In this document: in pieces, positions 45,866-54,256 of the stretch
Layout: every line of letters starts with the position of its first letter
Position numbering within the stretch: the stretch's first letter is position 1
Assembly: GCF_027486195.1 (NCBI RefSeq)
Contig: NZ_JAIXPP010000057.1
Span: forward strand, 1-62,319
Reading direction: 5' to 3'
Source: Novosphingobium sp.
Lineage (GTDB): Bacteria; Pseudomonadota; Alphaproteobacteria; Sphingomonadales; Sphingomonadaceae
Length of the DNA stretch: 62,319 bases
Notes under the pieces: generated by a model
Told to the model about the DNA's origin: nothing
The model's input: the letters and a program-made list of their open reading frames with translations, nothing else
Database searches by the model: none
Made by a program: the position numbers and the translations under genes

Positions 45866-47623
45866 ATGACTGTCCTGGACGCCGCCGCCAAGGCCGCGCT
45901 GGTTCCGACGCCCAACGACGATGGGCGTCCGCGTCGGTTTGCCGATTTCACCACTTTCTGCGAGGCGCTGGACTTCGCCGCCGAGGGGCCATGCGGCCTC
46001 AATTTCCACGATGCGCGTGGAACGCTGGTGCGCGTCTATCCCTATGCCGAGCTGCGCGCCGATGCGCTCGTCGCCGCGCGCCGCCTCATCGCGATGGGCG
46101 TGCAGCCGGGCGACCGGATTGCCCTGATCGCCGAGACCGGCGCAGACTTCGCCTCGCTTTTCTGCGGCGCGATGTATGCGGGTGCCTGGCCGGTGCCGCT
46201 GCCGCTGCCCACCAGCTTTGGCGGCAAGGAAAACTACATCGACCAGCTCGCGGTGCAGATCACTAGCTCCGATCCCGCGATGCTGCTCTACCCCGACGAG
46301 ATCGCCGCAATCTGCGCCGCTGCGGCAGAGCGCTGCGGCTGCAAGGGCCTGACCTGGCAGGAATTCGCTGCCGCAGCAGAGCCGGCCGAGACCGAACTGC
46401 CGACGCCCGATCCGGACGCGATTTCCTACCTCCAGTATTCGAGCGGCTCGACCCGCTTCCCGCACGGCGTTGCCGTGACCCACCGCGCATTGCTGGCAAA
46501 CCTTGCCGGCCATTCGCACGGCATGGAATTCCAGCCCGGCGACCGCGCGATCAGCTGGCTGCCGTGGTATCACGACATGGGTCTGGTCGGCTGCTTCCTT
46601 TCGCTGATCGCCAACCAGGTTTCCGCCGATTACCTCAAGACCGAGGATTTCGCGCGCCGCCCGCTGGCGTGGCTCGATCTGATCAGCCGCAACAAGGGCA
46701 CTTCGATGTCCTATTCGCCCACCTTCGGCTATGACATCTGCGCGCGCCGCATCTCCAGCCAGAGCAACGTGGCCGAACGCTTCGACCTTTCGCGCTGGCG
46801 GATTGCGGGCAACGGCGCCGACATGATCCGGCCCGACGTGATGCAGAGCTTCGTCAATGCCTTTGCCGATGCCGGCTTCAAGGCGAGCGCCTTCCTGCCG
46901 AGCTATGGCCTTGCCGAAGCGACGCTGGCGGTCACGGTGATGCCGCCGGGCGAAGGCATCCGAGTCGAGCTCGTCGAAGAAGAGCGCCTTTCGGGCACGC
47001 CTCGGGATCTCTCCCGCCCCGCCCGCTACCGCGCTATCGTCAACTGCGGCGTTCCCGTGCGCGGCATGGAAGTCGAAGTGCGCGGCGAGCATGGCGAGGC
47101 CCTTGCCCACCATCACATCGGCAAGGTGTGGTGCCGCGGCTCCTCGGTCATGCACTCCTATTTCCGCGATCCCGAAGCGACCGAAGCCTGCATGGTGGGC
47201 GGCTGGCTCGATACTGGCGACATGGGTTACCTCAACGAAGTGGGCTACCTGTTCATCGTCGGCCGGGCGAAGGACATGATCATCATCAACGGCAAGAATC
47301 ACTGGCCGCAGGATATCGAATGGGCGGTGGAGCAGCTGCCCGGCTTCCACCAGGGCGATATCGCCGCCTTCTCGGTCGAGACTGAAAACGGCGAGGAAAC
47401 CCCGGCGGTACTCGTCCACTGCCGCGTATCGGACCCCGAAGAACGCGTGAAGCTGCGCGACGCGATCCGCGACAAAGTGCGCGCGATTACCGGCATGAAC
47501 TGCGTGATCGAACTCGTGCCGCCGCGTACGCTGCCGCGCACCAGCTCGGGCAAGCTGAGCCGCGCCAAGGCGAAGAAGCTGTACCTCACCGGTGAGATCG
47601 AGCCGTACAGCCTGGCGGCGTGA
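45866..47623 (+). CDS. Fatty-acyl-AMP ligase-type adenylating enzyme
   Basis: A 585-residue AMP-forming enzyme that activates a fatty acid as acyl-AMP, normally for transfer to an acyl carrier protein. FAAL-like features include 'AISWLPWYHDMGLVGCFLS' and 'MSYSPTFGYDICARR'. The catalytic Lys is in 'RTSSGKLSRAKAKKLYLTGEI' near the end. The ATP-loop motif, usually YTSGSTGxPKGV, reads 'YSSGSTRFPHGV', so the second Gly and the Lys are replaced. Start ATG at 45866 with GGGGTAA upstream. A GTGA overlap links it to a small unknown gene. Sphingolipid or other lipid assembly is a possible role, without evidence in the window. Confidence 0.85.
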   Translation: MTVLDAAAKAALVPTPNDDGRPRRFADFTTFCEALDFAAEGPCGLNFHDARGTLVRVYPYAELRADALVAARRLIAMGVQPGDRIALIAETGADFASLFCGAMYAGAWPVPLPLPTSFGGKENYIDQLAVQITSSDPAMLLYPDEIAAICAAAAERCGCKGLTWQEFAAAAEPAETELPTPDPDAISYLQYSSGSTRFPHGVAVTHRALLANLAGHSHGMEFQPGDRAISWLPWYHDMGLVGCFLSLIANQVSADYLKTEDFARRPLAWLDLISRNKGTSMSYSPTFGYDICARRISSQSNVAERFDLSRWRIAGNGADMIRPDVMQSFVNAFADAGFKASAFLPSYGLAEATLAVTVMPPGEGIRVELVEEERLSGTPRDLSRPARYRAIVNCGVPVRGMEVEVRGEHGEALAHHHIGKVWCRGSSVMHSYFRDPEATEACMVGGWLDTGDMGYLNEVGYLFIVGRAKDMIIINGKNHWPQDIEWAVEQLPGFHQGDIAAFSVETENGEETPAVLVHCRVSDPEERVKLRDAIRDKVRAITGMNCVIELVPPRTLPRTSSGKLSRAKAKKLYLTGEIEPYSLAA

Positions 47624-47985
47624 GCGCGCCCGCCTCGCCCGCAGCGGACCGTCTGATCTTCATATACAACGCCAATGGCGGGCTGGTGCAGATGGCGCTG
47701 GATTCGCTGCACAAGACGCTCTCGCCATCGACGTACCCGTGCAGCCTCTGTGCGGTGACCTACGGTTCGCTGCGCATGGACCCGAAGTGGCGGAAGTGGC
47801 TCGCGGGGCTGCCGATGCCGGCGGTGTTCCAGCACAAGGATGACACGCCGCACAAGGGCATCCCGCTTCCGGCAGTCCTGCGCGAACGCGGCGGCAATGT
47901 CGAAGTCCTGATCGACGCGCCGACGCTCGACGGCCTCGGCACGCTCGATGCCCTGATTGCGGAGATGGAAGCGCGCCTCGCCTGA
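47620..47985 (+). CDS. Small unrecognised protein coupled to the acyl-AMP ligase
   Basis: A 121-residue cytoplasmic protein starting at a GTG that overlaps the ligase stop (GTGA). It reads 'DRLIFIYNANGGLVQMALDSLHK' and then 'YPCSLCAVTYGSLRMDPKW', with a Cys-x2-Cys motif (metal or redox?), and ends with 'GNVEVLIDAPTLDGLGTLDAL'. The arrangement recalls thioredoxin-fold proteins but I do not recognise the family. Translational coupling suggests a shared role with the ligase. Confidence 0.7.
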   Translation: MSAPASPAADRLIFIYNANGGLVQMALDSLHKTLSPSTYPCSLCAVTYGSLRMDPKWRKWLAGLPMPAVFQHKDDTPHKGIPLPAVLRERGGNVEVLIDAPTLDGLGTLDALIAEMEARLA

Positions 47986-47997
47986 AACGTGCGCCGG

Positions 47998-48303
47998 TCA
48001 GCCGACCAGCTTCTCGCCCTTTTCGCGCACCGCGCTTTCGATCATCCGCCGCGCGAAACCGGCGCCTGCGGGAATCTCGACCTCGAAATCGAGGCTCGCT
48101 TCGGCAATCGCCGCACTGCAGGGGATCGTGTAGCCCATCGCGCTGACAACCACGTCCAGCGTGTCTTCATCGACCCAACTGGTTTCGACCGTGGCGAGGC
48201 CGCCGAGCATGCCCTTGGCCTTGTCCTCCGCGTCACCCAGCCGGGCGGCCATGCGGCGGCGCAGTTCATCCTTGCCGAGGGTGTGGGGGATCGAGACGCG
48301 CAT
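47998..48303 (-). CDS. Polyhydroxyalkanoic-acid-system family protein
   Basis: A 101-residue protein matching the small PHA-granule-associated family of unknown function: 'RVSIPHTLGKDELRRRMAARL' and 'DTLDVVVSAMGYTIPCSAAIAEASLDFEVEIP'. No phasin or PHA synthase genes are nearby. Its ATG shares one base with the stop of the XpaC-like gene, so it is the last gene of a three-gene operon with the XpaC-like and TelA-like genes. Confidence 0.8.
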   Translation of the reverse strand: MRVSIPHTLGKDELRRRMAARLGDAEDKAKGMLGGLATVETSWVDEDTLDVVVSAMGYTIPCSAAIAEASLDFEVEIPAGAGFARRMIESAVREKGEKLVG

Positions 48304-49073
48304 CAGACGTCAGCCTTGGGCGCAGCAAGCTGCGGGGCCGCCTGATCGAGCTCGCCCCCGTACTTGTAATCGAGGAAGCGCCCGCGCACCGCGAGGGCAT
48401 CGAGATCGCCGGCCGCCAGCTGGCGCGTGACCGCATCGATCTCCTGGCTGATCTTGCCGAGCCCATCGGTGAGCTGCTGATCGGCGTTGCGCCCGTCGCG
48501 CTGTTCGCGGCGCAGGCCCGCCGGGATGCGGCGATAGCTCTCAACCATGCCGGGAAGATGTTCGCCCACCAGCTTGCGCACTTCGGTGACGGCGGGTTCA
48601 GCCGGATCGACACCTTCGAGCTGCAGACCAAGGCCATCGAGCTGCACGCCGATCTGGTCGATCAGGTTCACCGCAGGCGCGGGCAGCGCCGGGCGCTGGG
48701 CTTCGAGCCAGAGTTCAGTGCGCGCGACCATGGTGCGGACGTCGCCCCTGTTCAGCGCCGTGAGATCCGGCACTTTGAGCTTGGGGAACGTGCCGAGCAC
48801 CGCCAGCGCGGCGACGATGGCCAGGAAGGTCACCACGATCCCGGTGAAACCGATGCCGTTGATCGCCAGCCCCGTCACAAACGCGCCGAGCAGGATCGCC
48901 ATCACAGCGAAAGCCATGCGCGCGGCCTTGCGCGCCAGGTGAAGCCGCTTCAGCTCCGCCGAACGCCGCCCGATCGAACGACCACCGACCCGGCGCCCGC
49001 CGGCCTGCTGGCGCTGCAGGCTGGCGCGCGCTTCGGCAAGGATTCGGCTGCTCTCGCTCGCGCTTTCCGCCAT
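48303..49073 (-). CDS. XpaC-like membrane protein
   Basis: A 256-residue protein with a basic N-terminus, two adjacent membrane helices (residues ~50-97, 'MAFAVMAILLGAFVTGLAI' and 'TGIVVTFLAIVAALAVLGTF') and a long helical cytoplasmic domain. This is the layout of the XpaC (5-bromo-4-chloroindolyl phosphate hydrolysis) family, which is regularly encoded next to TelA proteins. It starts 7 bp after the TelA-like stop, which strengthens the call. Molecular function is unknown; envelope stress is often proposed. Confidence 0.75.
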   Translation of the reverse strand: MAESASESSRILAEARASLQRQQAGGRRVGGRSIGRRSAELKRLHLARKAARMAFAVMAILLGAFVTGLAINGIGFTGIVVTFLAIVAALAVLGTFPKLKVPDLTALNRGDVRTMVARTELWLEAQRPALPAPAVNLIDQIGVQLDGLGLQLEGVDPAEPAVTEVRKLVGEHLPGMVESYRRIPAGLRREQRDGRNADQQLTDGLGKISQEIDAVTRQLAAGDLDALAVRGRFLDYKYGGELDQAAPQLAAPKADV

Positions 49074-49080
49074 GTGAAGA

Positions 49081-50286
49081 TCAGCCCTCCAGGCTCAGCA
49101 GCGGCGAAGTAGCGTCTCCTGCGAGCTTCGCTTGCGCCTGCCCTTCCGCGCGCGCGATGTAGCCCTTGGACTTCTCGACCTCGCCCGAGAGCGTGTCGAC
49201 CGTCTGCTTCATCGCATCGAGCGCCTTGAGCTTGAACGTGTCGATGGTGTCCATCGTCTCGTAGATATTCTGGAAGGCGCGTTGCAGGGTTTCCAGCGGG
49301 ATCGTGCTGGAGGCGGCCATCTCATGGATCTTGCCGGTCTGCTCGCGCAGCAGCTTGCCGGTCGAATCGATGATGTTCGCGGTCGTCGTGTTGAGCGCGG
49401 TGATCTGCGAGAGAACGAGGCGCTGGTTGGTCATCGCCTGCGCAACGGTGACGGCGGTGCGCAGCGCGGCGACCGTGGTCGTGCCCGCGCGGTCCACGCC
49501 CTTCACCAGTTCGACATTGTTCTTCTTCACCAGATCGAGCGCAAGATAGCCCTGCACCGTGACCGCCATCTGGGTCAGCAGGTCCTGCGTGCGCTGGCGA
49601 GTGTAGAACAGCGCGCTTTCGCGGATCGCCTTGGCCTTGGCCGGATCGGTGTGATCGAGATCGGCAGCAGCATCTTCCAGCTTCTGATCGAGCACCTTGG
49701 AGATGTGGATCATCTGCTCGAGATTGCCCATCGCTTCCCACAGCTTGCCGCGCTCCACGTCGATCGCGGCGTTGTCCATCAGCAGCTCGTCCTTGCCCGA
49801 AGCGAGGCGGTCGAGGATCGCCTTGATGTGGCCTTGCGAGGACTGGTAGCTGTCGAAATAGGTCTTCAGCTTGTTGCCGAAGGGGATGATGCCGAGGATC
49901 TTGCGCGGGCCGGAAAGCTTGCCCTGGCGGCCGGGATCAAGCTCCTCCACCGTGCGGCGCAGCGCGGCGAGATCGGCGCCGACGCCGCCATCCTTGTCCA
50001 TCGCGCGCACTGGGCGATCCAGAAACCGGTTCGACATGCCCGCCGCCTGCGCGATTTCCTTGCGGCCCATGTTGGAGAGCTGATCGACGCGCTTGCCGAA
50101 TTCGGGGCTCGCTGCATCCTGCTCGACGAGATCGGCGACGAACGCCTCCGCACGCGCTTCGAGCTTGGACCTGGTGTCGTCGCTCACCGGCACGAGGCCT
50201 GCCGCCTGCGTCGGCGCGACCACCGGCACGGGATCGGGCGGAGTCAGCGTGATGGGGGAAACGGTATCGGTCGAGTTGCTGGCCAT
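49081..50286 (-). CDS. Toxic anion resistance (TelA/KlaA) family protein
   Basis: A 401-residue, largely helical and coiled-coil cytoplasmic protein. Conserved stretches include 'RKILGIIPFGNKLKTYFDSYQSSQGHIKAILDRL', 'QRTQDLLTQMAVTVQGYLALDLVKKNNVELV' and 'TTTANIIDSTGKLLREQ'. Start set at the ATG at 50286; the frame upstream to 50787 is antisense to the SDR gene and not credible. The family is linked to tellurite/anion and envelope-antibiotic resistance. First gene of the TelA-XpaC-PHA-like operon. Confidence 0.88.
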   Translation of the reverse strand: MASNSTDTVSPITLTPPDPVPVVAPTQAAGLVPVSDDTRSKLEARAEAFVADLVEQDAASPEFGKRVDQLSNMGRKEIAQAAGMSNRFLDRPVRAMDKDGGVGADLAALRRTVEELDPGRQGKLSGPRKILGIIPFGNKLKTYFDSYQSSQGHIKAILDRLASGKDELLMDNAAIDVERGKLWEAMGNLEQMIHISKVLDQKLEDAAADLDHTDPAKAKAIRESALFYTRQRTQDLLTQMAVTVQGYLALDLVKKNNVELVKGVDRAGTTTVAALRTAVTVAQAMTNQRLVLSQITALNTTTANIIDSTGKLLREQTGKIHEMAASSTIPLETLQRAFQNIYETMDTIDTFKLKALDAMKQTVDTLSGEVEKSKGYIARAEGQAQAKLAGDATSPLLSLEG

Positions 50287-50446
50287 GGCGTCGTGTCTCA
50301 CTCCCGCCCCCGGGATAGTCGGCGGGCGCTTGTGCTGGCAATGTGGCGTGCCGATCGCCGGTTCGCAAGCTGTATTGGCAAGATAATACAGCCACTGCCC
50401 TTCGGACCTGCTCGACAGCGGGGCGCCGAGCGCCCAATTCCGAGGC

Positions 50447-51178
50447 ATGAACGGTTCTTTCCCTGTCCTGTGCTGCGCAGTCTTCGGCGCTTCCGGCGGC
50501 ATCGGCGGTGCACTCGCGGCGGCATTGGCCGCGCGCACCGATGTTGCCGAAGTCCACGCCGGATCGCGGCGCGGCGATGCACCGGGTGGGAGCAAACTGC
50601 GGCCCTTCGCGTTCGACTTGCAGGACGAGGCAAGCATTGCCGCCGCGTGCACTGGCATGGGCGGGCCGCTCGACATGGTGCTCGTCGCCACCGGCCTGCT
50701 CACCCGTGCGGATGGGACGGGGCCGGAGAAATCGTACCGCGCGTTGAGCGCCGAGGGCATGGCGGAACTCTTTGCGGTGAACACCATCGGCCCGGCGCTG
50801 ATCGCGAAGCATGCGCTGCCGCTGCTGCGGCGCGACCGGCGCGCGGTGTTCGCCGCGCTTTCGGCGCGCGTCGGTTCGATTGCGGATAACCGGCTGGGCG
50901 GCTGGCATGCCTACCGCGCCAGCAAGGCGGCGCTGAACATGCTGGTCAAGAACCTCGCGCTGGAACTGGCGCGAACGCACCCGCAGGCCGTCGCGGTAAC
51001 GCTGCATCCGGGCACGGTGGACAGCGCACTGTCGGCACCGTTTCAGCGCGGCGTGGCGGCGGAGAAGCTTTTCACGCCAGCGTTTTCGGCAGGGGCGCTG
51101 CTGGGGGTGCTGGAGGGGCTGACGCCGGAGGATAGCGGCGGACTGTTTGCGTGGGACGGGGCCGAGATTCCGTTCTGA
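50447..51178 (+). CDS. Short-chain dehydrogenase/reductase (C-factor-like)
   Basis: A 243-residue Rossmann enzyme. 'CAVFGASGGIGGALAAALA' is the cofactor motif, 'FAALSARVGSIADN' carries the catalytic Ser, and 'WHAYRASKAALNMLVKNLA' the Tyr-x3-Lys pair. It is closest in layout to CsgA/C-factor-like dehydrogenases; the substrate is unknown. It converges with recQ, with only 6 bp between stops. Confidence 0.87.
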   Translation: MNGSFPVLCCAVFGASGGIGGALAAALAARTDVAEVHAGSRRGDAPGGSKLRPFAFDLQDEASIAAACTGMGGPLDMVLVATGLLTRADGTGPEKSYRALSAEGMAELFAVNTIGPALIAKHALPLLRRDRRAVFAALSARVGSIADNRLGGWHAYRASKAALNMLVKNLALELARTHPQAVAVTLHPGTVDSALSAPFQRGVAAEKLFTPAFSAGALLGVLEGLTPEDSGGLFAWDGAEIPF

Positions 51179-51184
51179 GCTGCC

Positions 51185-53005
51185 TCAAAACCCCCGGATC
51201 ACCTCGAGGAACCTATCCCCATAGGCTTCCAGCTTGCGTGCGCCAACACCGCCAATGGCGCCGAGGTCTTGCTGGGTGGTGGGCCGCCGCGCCGCCATGT
51301 CGCGCAGGACGGAATCGTGGAAGATCACGTAAGGCGGGACGCCGGCTTCTTGCGCAAGCTCGCGGCGCAGGGCGCGCAAGGCTTCGAACAGGGGCTCGCC
51401 CACCGGGTTGGGCACGGCCTCCCCGCCCCGGCGGCGGCGGCTGGTGCGATCAGTCTTGGGTGCGACGACGAGATCGAGCCGCCCCTCGCCCTTGAGCAGC
51501 GCGCGGGCATCGCCGCCGAGCATGAAGCCGCCGTGCTCATTGGTGACGAGCGTGCCGCGGGCCCGCAGCGCGCGCGCGACAGAGCGCAGGAGCGGCGCTT
51601 CATCGCCGGGGACAATGCCGAATACCGAAAGCTGATCGTGGCCGCGATCGGTAACGCGTTCGTCAGCTGCGCCGGTGAGCACCTTCTCGAGGTAGCCAAG
51701 GCCGAACATCTGCCCCGTGCGATAGACGGCGGAGAGCAGCTTGCGCGCCAGCTGCGTCGCGTCTGTCACCCCCGGCGCGTGGAGGCAATTGTCGCAGTTG
51801 CCGCAGCGTTCGGGCGGGTGCTCCCCGAAATGGCGCAGGAGGACGGCGCGGCGGCACGTGTGGGCTTCGACAAGACCGGCGAGCGCATCGAGGCGCACCC
51901 GTTCGCTGGCGCGGCGGTGCTCCTCAACTTCGCCGATGCGCATGCGGGCGCGGGCGAAATCGTCTGCGCCCCAGAGCATCAAGGCGACGGCATCATCCCC
52001 GTCGCGCCCGGCGCGGCCGGTTTCCTGATAGTATCCTTCGATCGATTTGGGCAGGCCCGCATGGGCGACGAAGCGCACGTCGGGCTTGTCGATCCCCATG
52101 CCGAAGGCGACCGTGGCGACCATTACCATGTCTTCGCTGGCGACAAAGGCGGCCTGATTGGCGGCACGCACCTCGGCAGGCAGGCCCGCGTGATAGGGCA
52201 GCACGCGCCGACCCTGCTTTCCGGGCCCGCCTGCCGAGAGTTGTTCTGCCAGTTTCTCCACGCCATTGCGCGTGGGCGCATAGACGATCCCCGGCCCTGG
52301 CTGTTCGGCGAGCAGGGCCTTCAGCTGGCGCAGCGCGTTGTCGCGCGGGGTGATCCGGTAGCGGATATTGGGCCGGTCGAACCCGGCAATGATCAGGCCT
52401 TCATCGGGGATGCCAAGCTGGGCGAGGATATCGGCGCGGGTGTGCCGGTCTGCCGTGGCGGTGAGCGCGAGGCGCGGGACATCGGCGAAACTATCGAGCA
52501 GTGGGCGCAGCAGGCGATAATCCGGCCGGAAATCGTGGCCCCATTCGGAGACGCAATGCGCCTCGTCGATAGCGAACAGCGCGATGGGGGCGCGGGTCAG
52601 CATTTCGCGGAAGTGGGGCTGGCTGGCGCGTTCGGGCGCGACGTAGAGCAGGTCGAGCTGGCCTGAGCGGAAGCGCTCGATGGTCTGCTCGCGGTCCATA
52701 TCGACGCTGGTGAGTGCGGCGGCGGCGAGGCCATTGGCATTGGCCGAGCGCAGCTGATCGTGCATCAGCGCGATGAGCGGGGAGATGACCACGCAGGTGC
52801 CCGGCAGCATCGCGGCGGGGAGCTGGTATGTGAGCGACTTGCCCGCGCCGGTTGGCATCACCGCGAGGGTGGATTGCCCCGCCAGCACCCGGCTGACCAC
52901 CTGGTCCTGCACGCCCCGGAAGCTCGAAAAGCCGAAAATGCGGGCAAGGGCGGCCAGTGACGCAGATTGCGCGTCGTCCAGGGCTTCGGGGCTGATCGTC
53001 GACAC
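51185..53005 (-). CDS. recQ: ATP-dependent DNA helicase RecQ
   Basis: A 606-residue 3'-5' helicase for recombination repair. Walker A 'MPTGAGKSLTYQLPA', DEAH box 'FAIDEAHCVSEWGHDFRPDY', motif VI 'YYQETGRAGRDG', zinc-binding Cys cluster 'CRRAVLLRHFGEHPPERCGNCDNCL', winged-helix region and a C-terminal HRDC domain ('LFEALRALRRELAQEAGVPPYVIF'). Full length and intact. Confidence 0.97.
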   Translation of the reverse strand: MSTISPEALDDAQSASLAALARIFGFSSFRGVQDQVVSRVLAGQSTLAVMPTGAGKSLTYQLPAAMLPGTCVVISPLIALMHDQLRSANANGLAAAALTSVDMDREQTIERFRSGQLDLLYVAPERASQPHFREMLTRAPIALFAIDEAHCVSEWGHDFRPDYRLLRPLLDSFADVPRLALTATADRHTRADILAQLGIPDEGLIIAGFDRPNIRYRITPRDNALRQLKALLAEQPGPGIVYAPTRNGVEKLAEQLSAGGPGKQGRRVLPYHAGLPAEVRAANQAAFVASEDMVMVATVAFGMGIDKPDVRFVAHAGLPKSIEGYYQETGRAGRDGDDAVALMLWGADDFARARMRIGEVEEHRRASERVRLDALAGLVEAHTCRRAVLLRHFGEHPPERCGNCDNCLHAPGVTDATQLARKLLSAVYRTGQMFGLGYLEKVLTGAADERVTDRGHDQLSVFGIVPGDEAPLLRSVARALRARGTLVTNEHGGFMLGGDARALLKGEGRLDLVVAPKTDRTSRRRRGGEAVPNPVGEPLFEALRALRRELAQEAGVPPYVIFHDSVLRDMAARRPTTQQDLGAIGGVGARKLEAYGDRFLEVIRGF

Positions 53006-53074
53006 AAAACTGCCATGGCAGATCGCATGGACTAAGGAAAAGCCCTATTGGCTCCGCGGCGGATTATCCCCGGC

Positions 53075-54256
53075 TTATCGGCCGCGCACCCGCGCGATCA
53101 CGGCTTCTTCGGCGGCGGTGAAGGCGCTTGCACCCTTGGCGGCATCATCGGGCACCGCCGTGGTGAAGAAGGCGATGCCGCGGCCGGTTTTCGGATCGAG
53201 CCAGAGGCCGGAGCGCAGGGCATAAGCCTCGCCGGGATGGCCGAGCCGGGGGACGCCATCGCCGAATGGGTCGTCGTGGCAGCCTTCCATGCGGTTTGCA
53301 ATCGGCTGGAGGCCGAGGCCATAGGCGCAGAAAAAGCCATCGGGCTCGCCATTTTCGCCAACACCATTGTGCCCGTTGAGGCGCCACTCAGGGGTGGTGA
53401 GCGCGGCGTAGCTGGCGGGCGAGAGGAAGCCGCGCCCGCCGCGCGCGAGCATCTGGCCGATGCGGGCGAGATCGCGCATCGCAATGCGCAGACCGCCCTG
53501 CGGCGAGAACAGCGCGCCGTTCCAGCCGGGGGTGTAGGCGGCAAGATCGCAAGGCTTGCCCTCGATCACCACGACCGGGCAGGCGGGCAATGTGCCCTTG
53601 AGATCATCCCGCGCGACGCTGCCATCGGCGCGGTAGAGCACCACCGCGCGGGCGGCTGCGGCGGCATCGCAGCCAGACCAGTTGTAGCAGGCGGAAAGCC
53701 GCAACGGCTTCAGGACAAGGCGCTGCATCAGGCGATCGAAGCGTTCGCCCGTGGCCGCTTCCATGACCGAGGCGACCACCGGGAAATTGAGGTTGGTATA
53801 GTGGAACCAATCATCCCCGGGGCCATGCGCGGGATCCCAGGCGCGGGGATCGGCCAGGCGCTGGCGCAGCGTTTCGCCGAGCGGGATGATGTAGTCCGCG
53901 CCGTCGGTCAGGCCCGAGCGGTGCGAGAGAAGCAGGCGCAGGGTGATCGGGCGATCCGGGAACTGCGGGTGGCGCAGCGGCCAGCCGAGCCAGACCGAGA
54001 CATCGGAATCGAGATTGAGCTTACCCTCGTCCACCAGCCGCAGCACGCCGAGCGTGGTGACAAGCTTGGAAATCGAGGCCACGCGGACCGGATCATCGGC
54101 AGTGGCCTTGCGGCCGCTGGCGCGATCCGCCAGCCCTTCGGCGAGGACCGGGCGGATCGTGTGGCGATCGAAGGTAACGGCGACAGTTGCGGGCGGCTCT
54201 GCCCGCACAGTTGCCGGGAGCAAGATCGCGGCGACGAGGGCGAGAGCCGCCCTCAC
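53075..54256 (-). CDS. Exported serine hydrolase of the class C beta-lactamase family
   Basis: A 393-residue periplasmic protein. The start is the GTG at 54256, which overlaps the antiporter's TGA (GTGA) and is followed by a signal peptide ('AALALVAAILLPATVRAEP'). 'VASISKLVTTLG' supplies the Ser-x2-Lys nucleophile, 'WFHYTNLNFPVV' the Tyr-x-Asn and 'RLGHPGEAY' the third-motif His-x-Gly. The family includes esterases, D-aminopeptidases and beta-lactamases; which one cannot be told. The open frame upstream of 54256 is a shadow of the antiporter. Confidence 0.88.
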   Translation of the reverse strand: MRAALALVAAILLPATVRAEPPATVAVTFDRHTIRPVLAEGLADRASGRKATADDPVRVASISKLVTTLGVLRLVDEGKLNLDSDVSVWLGWPLRHPQFPDRPITLRLLLSHRSGLTDGADYIIPLGETLRQRLADPRAWDPAHGPGDDWFHYTNLNFPVVASVMEAATGERFDRLMQRLVLKPLRLSACYNWSGCDAAAAARAVVLYRADGSVARDDLKGTLPACPVVVIEGKPCDLAAYTPGWNGALFSPQGGLRIAMRDLARIGQMLARGGRGFLSPASYAALTTPEWRLNGHNGVGENGEPDGFFCAYGLGLQPIANRMEGCHDDPFGDGVPRLGHPGEAYALRSGLWLDPKTGRGIAFFTTAVPDDAAKGASAFTAAEEAVIARVRGR

